From contig CATIYU010000113.1 in NCBI GenBank assembly GCA_949739085.1, forward strand, positions 1 to 5,124: a stretch of DNA of 5,124 bases, read 5' to 3'. Positions 4,822-5,124 of the stretch are shown here, one piece after another; positions within the stretch are counted from its first letter, which is position 1, and each line of letters begins with the position of its first letter. Source of the DNA: an uncultured Eubacteriales bacterium (GTDB lineage Bacteria > Bacillota_A > Clostridia > Oscillospirales > Oscillospiraceae). Below the pieces are notes generated by a model. The model was not told the DNA's origin and searched no databases. It was given only the letters and a program-made list of their open reading frames with translations. Position numbers and translations under genes: made by a program.

Positions 4822-5124
4822 CTACTTGATGACCTCGCCCCGGGCCTTTTTCTCCTCGATCTCCCGGAGGGCGTCCTTGTGGCTGAGGTTCACCCGGCCC
4901 TTCTCGTCAATCTCGGTGACCTTGACCCACATCATGTCGCCGATTTTGCACACATCCTCCACCTTCTCCACCCGGTGGTTCGCCAGCTTGGAGATGTGGA
5001 CCAGTCCGTCCTTGCCGGGGGCCAGCTCCACAAACGCGCCGAACTGCATCAGCCGCACCACGCGGCCATAGTAGAGGCTGCCCACCTCGGGCACGAACAC
5101 GATCTGATCGATGGCGTGCTTGGC
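4822..5124 (-). CDS. pnp: Polynucleotide phosphorylase, C-terminal S1 domain (5' part outside window)
   Basis: This is the end of a minus-strand gene that runs off the window edge; 100 residues are visible before the TAG at 4824-4822. The fragment starts [15 protein letters not shown], which fits the link from the KH domain to the S1 domain of PNPase. It continues with the S1 RNA-binding fold: [18 protein letters not shown], then [24 protein letters not shown], then [19 protein letters not shown]. PNPase is a trimeric 3'-5' exoribonuclease that degrades RNA with phosphate in the cytoplasm. A short charged tail ([14 protein letters not shown]) closes the protein. A GTG at 5100 could look like a start, but the frame is open upstream and the sequence there continues the PNPase pattern. 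Other S1 proteins such as Tex or RpsA are less likely given the VFVPEVG..YYG lead-in and the single terminal S1 domain. The neighbouring rpsO is not in view. Confidence 0.85.
   Translation of the reverse strand, partial: AKHAIDQIVFVPEVGSLYYGRVVRLMQFGAFVELAPGKDGLVHISKLANHRVEKVEDVCKIGDMMWVKVTEIDEKGRVNLSHKDALREIEEKKARGEVIK

Noticed and set aside
4826..5071. Plus-strand open frame opposite pnp
   Set aside because: It is the antisense shadow of the conserved S1 domain with a Ser/Arg/Pro-rich product.
1..5124. CRISPR arrays, tRNA or rRNA genes, insertion sequences
   Set aside because: No regularly spaced repeats beyond the two operator-like copies, no tRNA-like cloverleaf and no transposase-like frames were seen on reading both strands.

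Overview
The window looks like chromosomal DNA of a GC-rich member of the Bacillota, most likely a gut-type clostridium of the Oscillospiraceae (Flavonifractor/Oscillibacter-like). This rests on the walK-yycH-yycI gene order, which is typical of Bacillota, on strong Shine-Dalgarno sites, and on the high GC and GC-rich third codon positions of the large genes. The taxon is an inference; no marker gene fixes it.

Layout. Positions 2-2865 (+) hold the end of a cell-wall stress operon: the C-terminal part of the WalK sensor kinase, then YycH (overlapping walK by 8 nt) and YycI (GTG start). YycH and YycI are membrane-anchored proteins with extracytoplasmic domains that in Bacillus-type systems bind and tune WalK. 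A hairpin at 2867-2897 separates this operon from the convergent minus-strand gene mnmE (2899-4272), a tRNA-U34-modifying GTPase. Immediately upstream of mnmE on the same strand, and probably co-transcribed with it, is a 73-residue XRE/Cro-type HTH regulator (4287-4508). Divergent from it is a small ribbon-helix-helix (RHH) type protein gene starting at 4600 (+). The window ends in the S1-domain C-terminus of polynucleotide phosphorylase (pnp, minus strand, partial), whose terminator hairpin lies at 4778-4809.

The most interesting part is the AT-richer islet of about 480 bp (roughly 4300-4780) between two conserved GC-rich housekeeping genes. The 91-bp divergent spacer holds two near-identical 19-bp imperfect inverted repeats 25 bp apart. 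They are placed symmetrically about a perfect 12-bp palindrome (TATTTGCAAATA). One copy lies between the -35 and -10 of the RHH promoter and the other abuts a candidate -10 of the XRE-mnmE promoter. This looks like a small two-repressor switch, and through the XRE gene it could place mnmE under its control. The RHH reading frame has no in-frame stop before the terminator hairpin. A TAG sits one base out of frame just after an A5 run, so the gene is either slightly damaged, subject to slippage, or makes a nonstop message.

No RNA genes, insertion sequences or CRISPR arrays were seen. Functions of the walK, yycH, yycI, mnmE and pnp products are assigned with good confidence. The role of the XRE/RHH pair is unknown.
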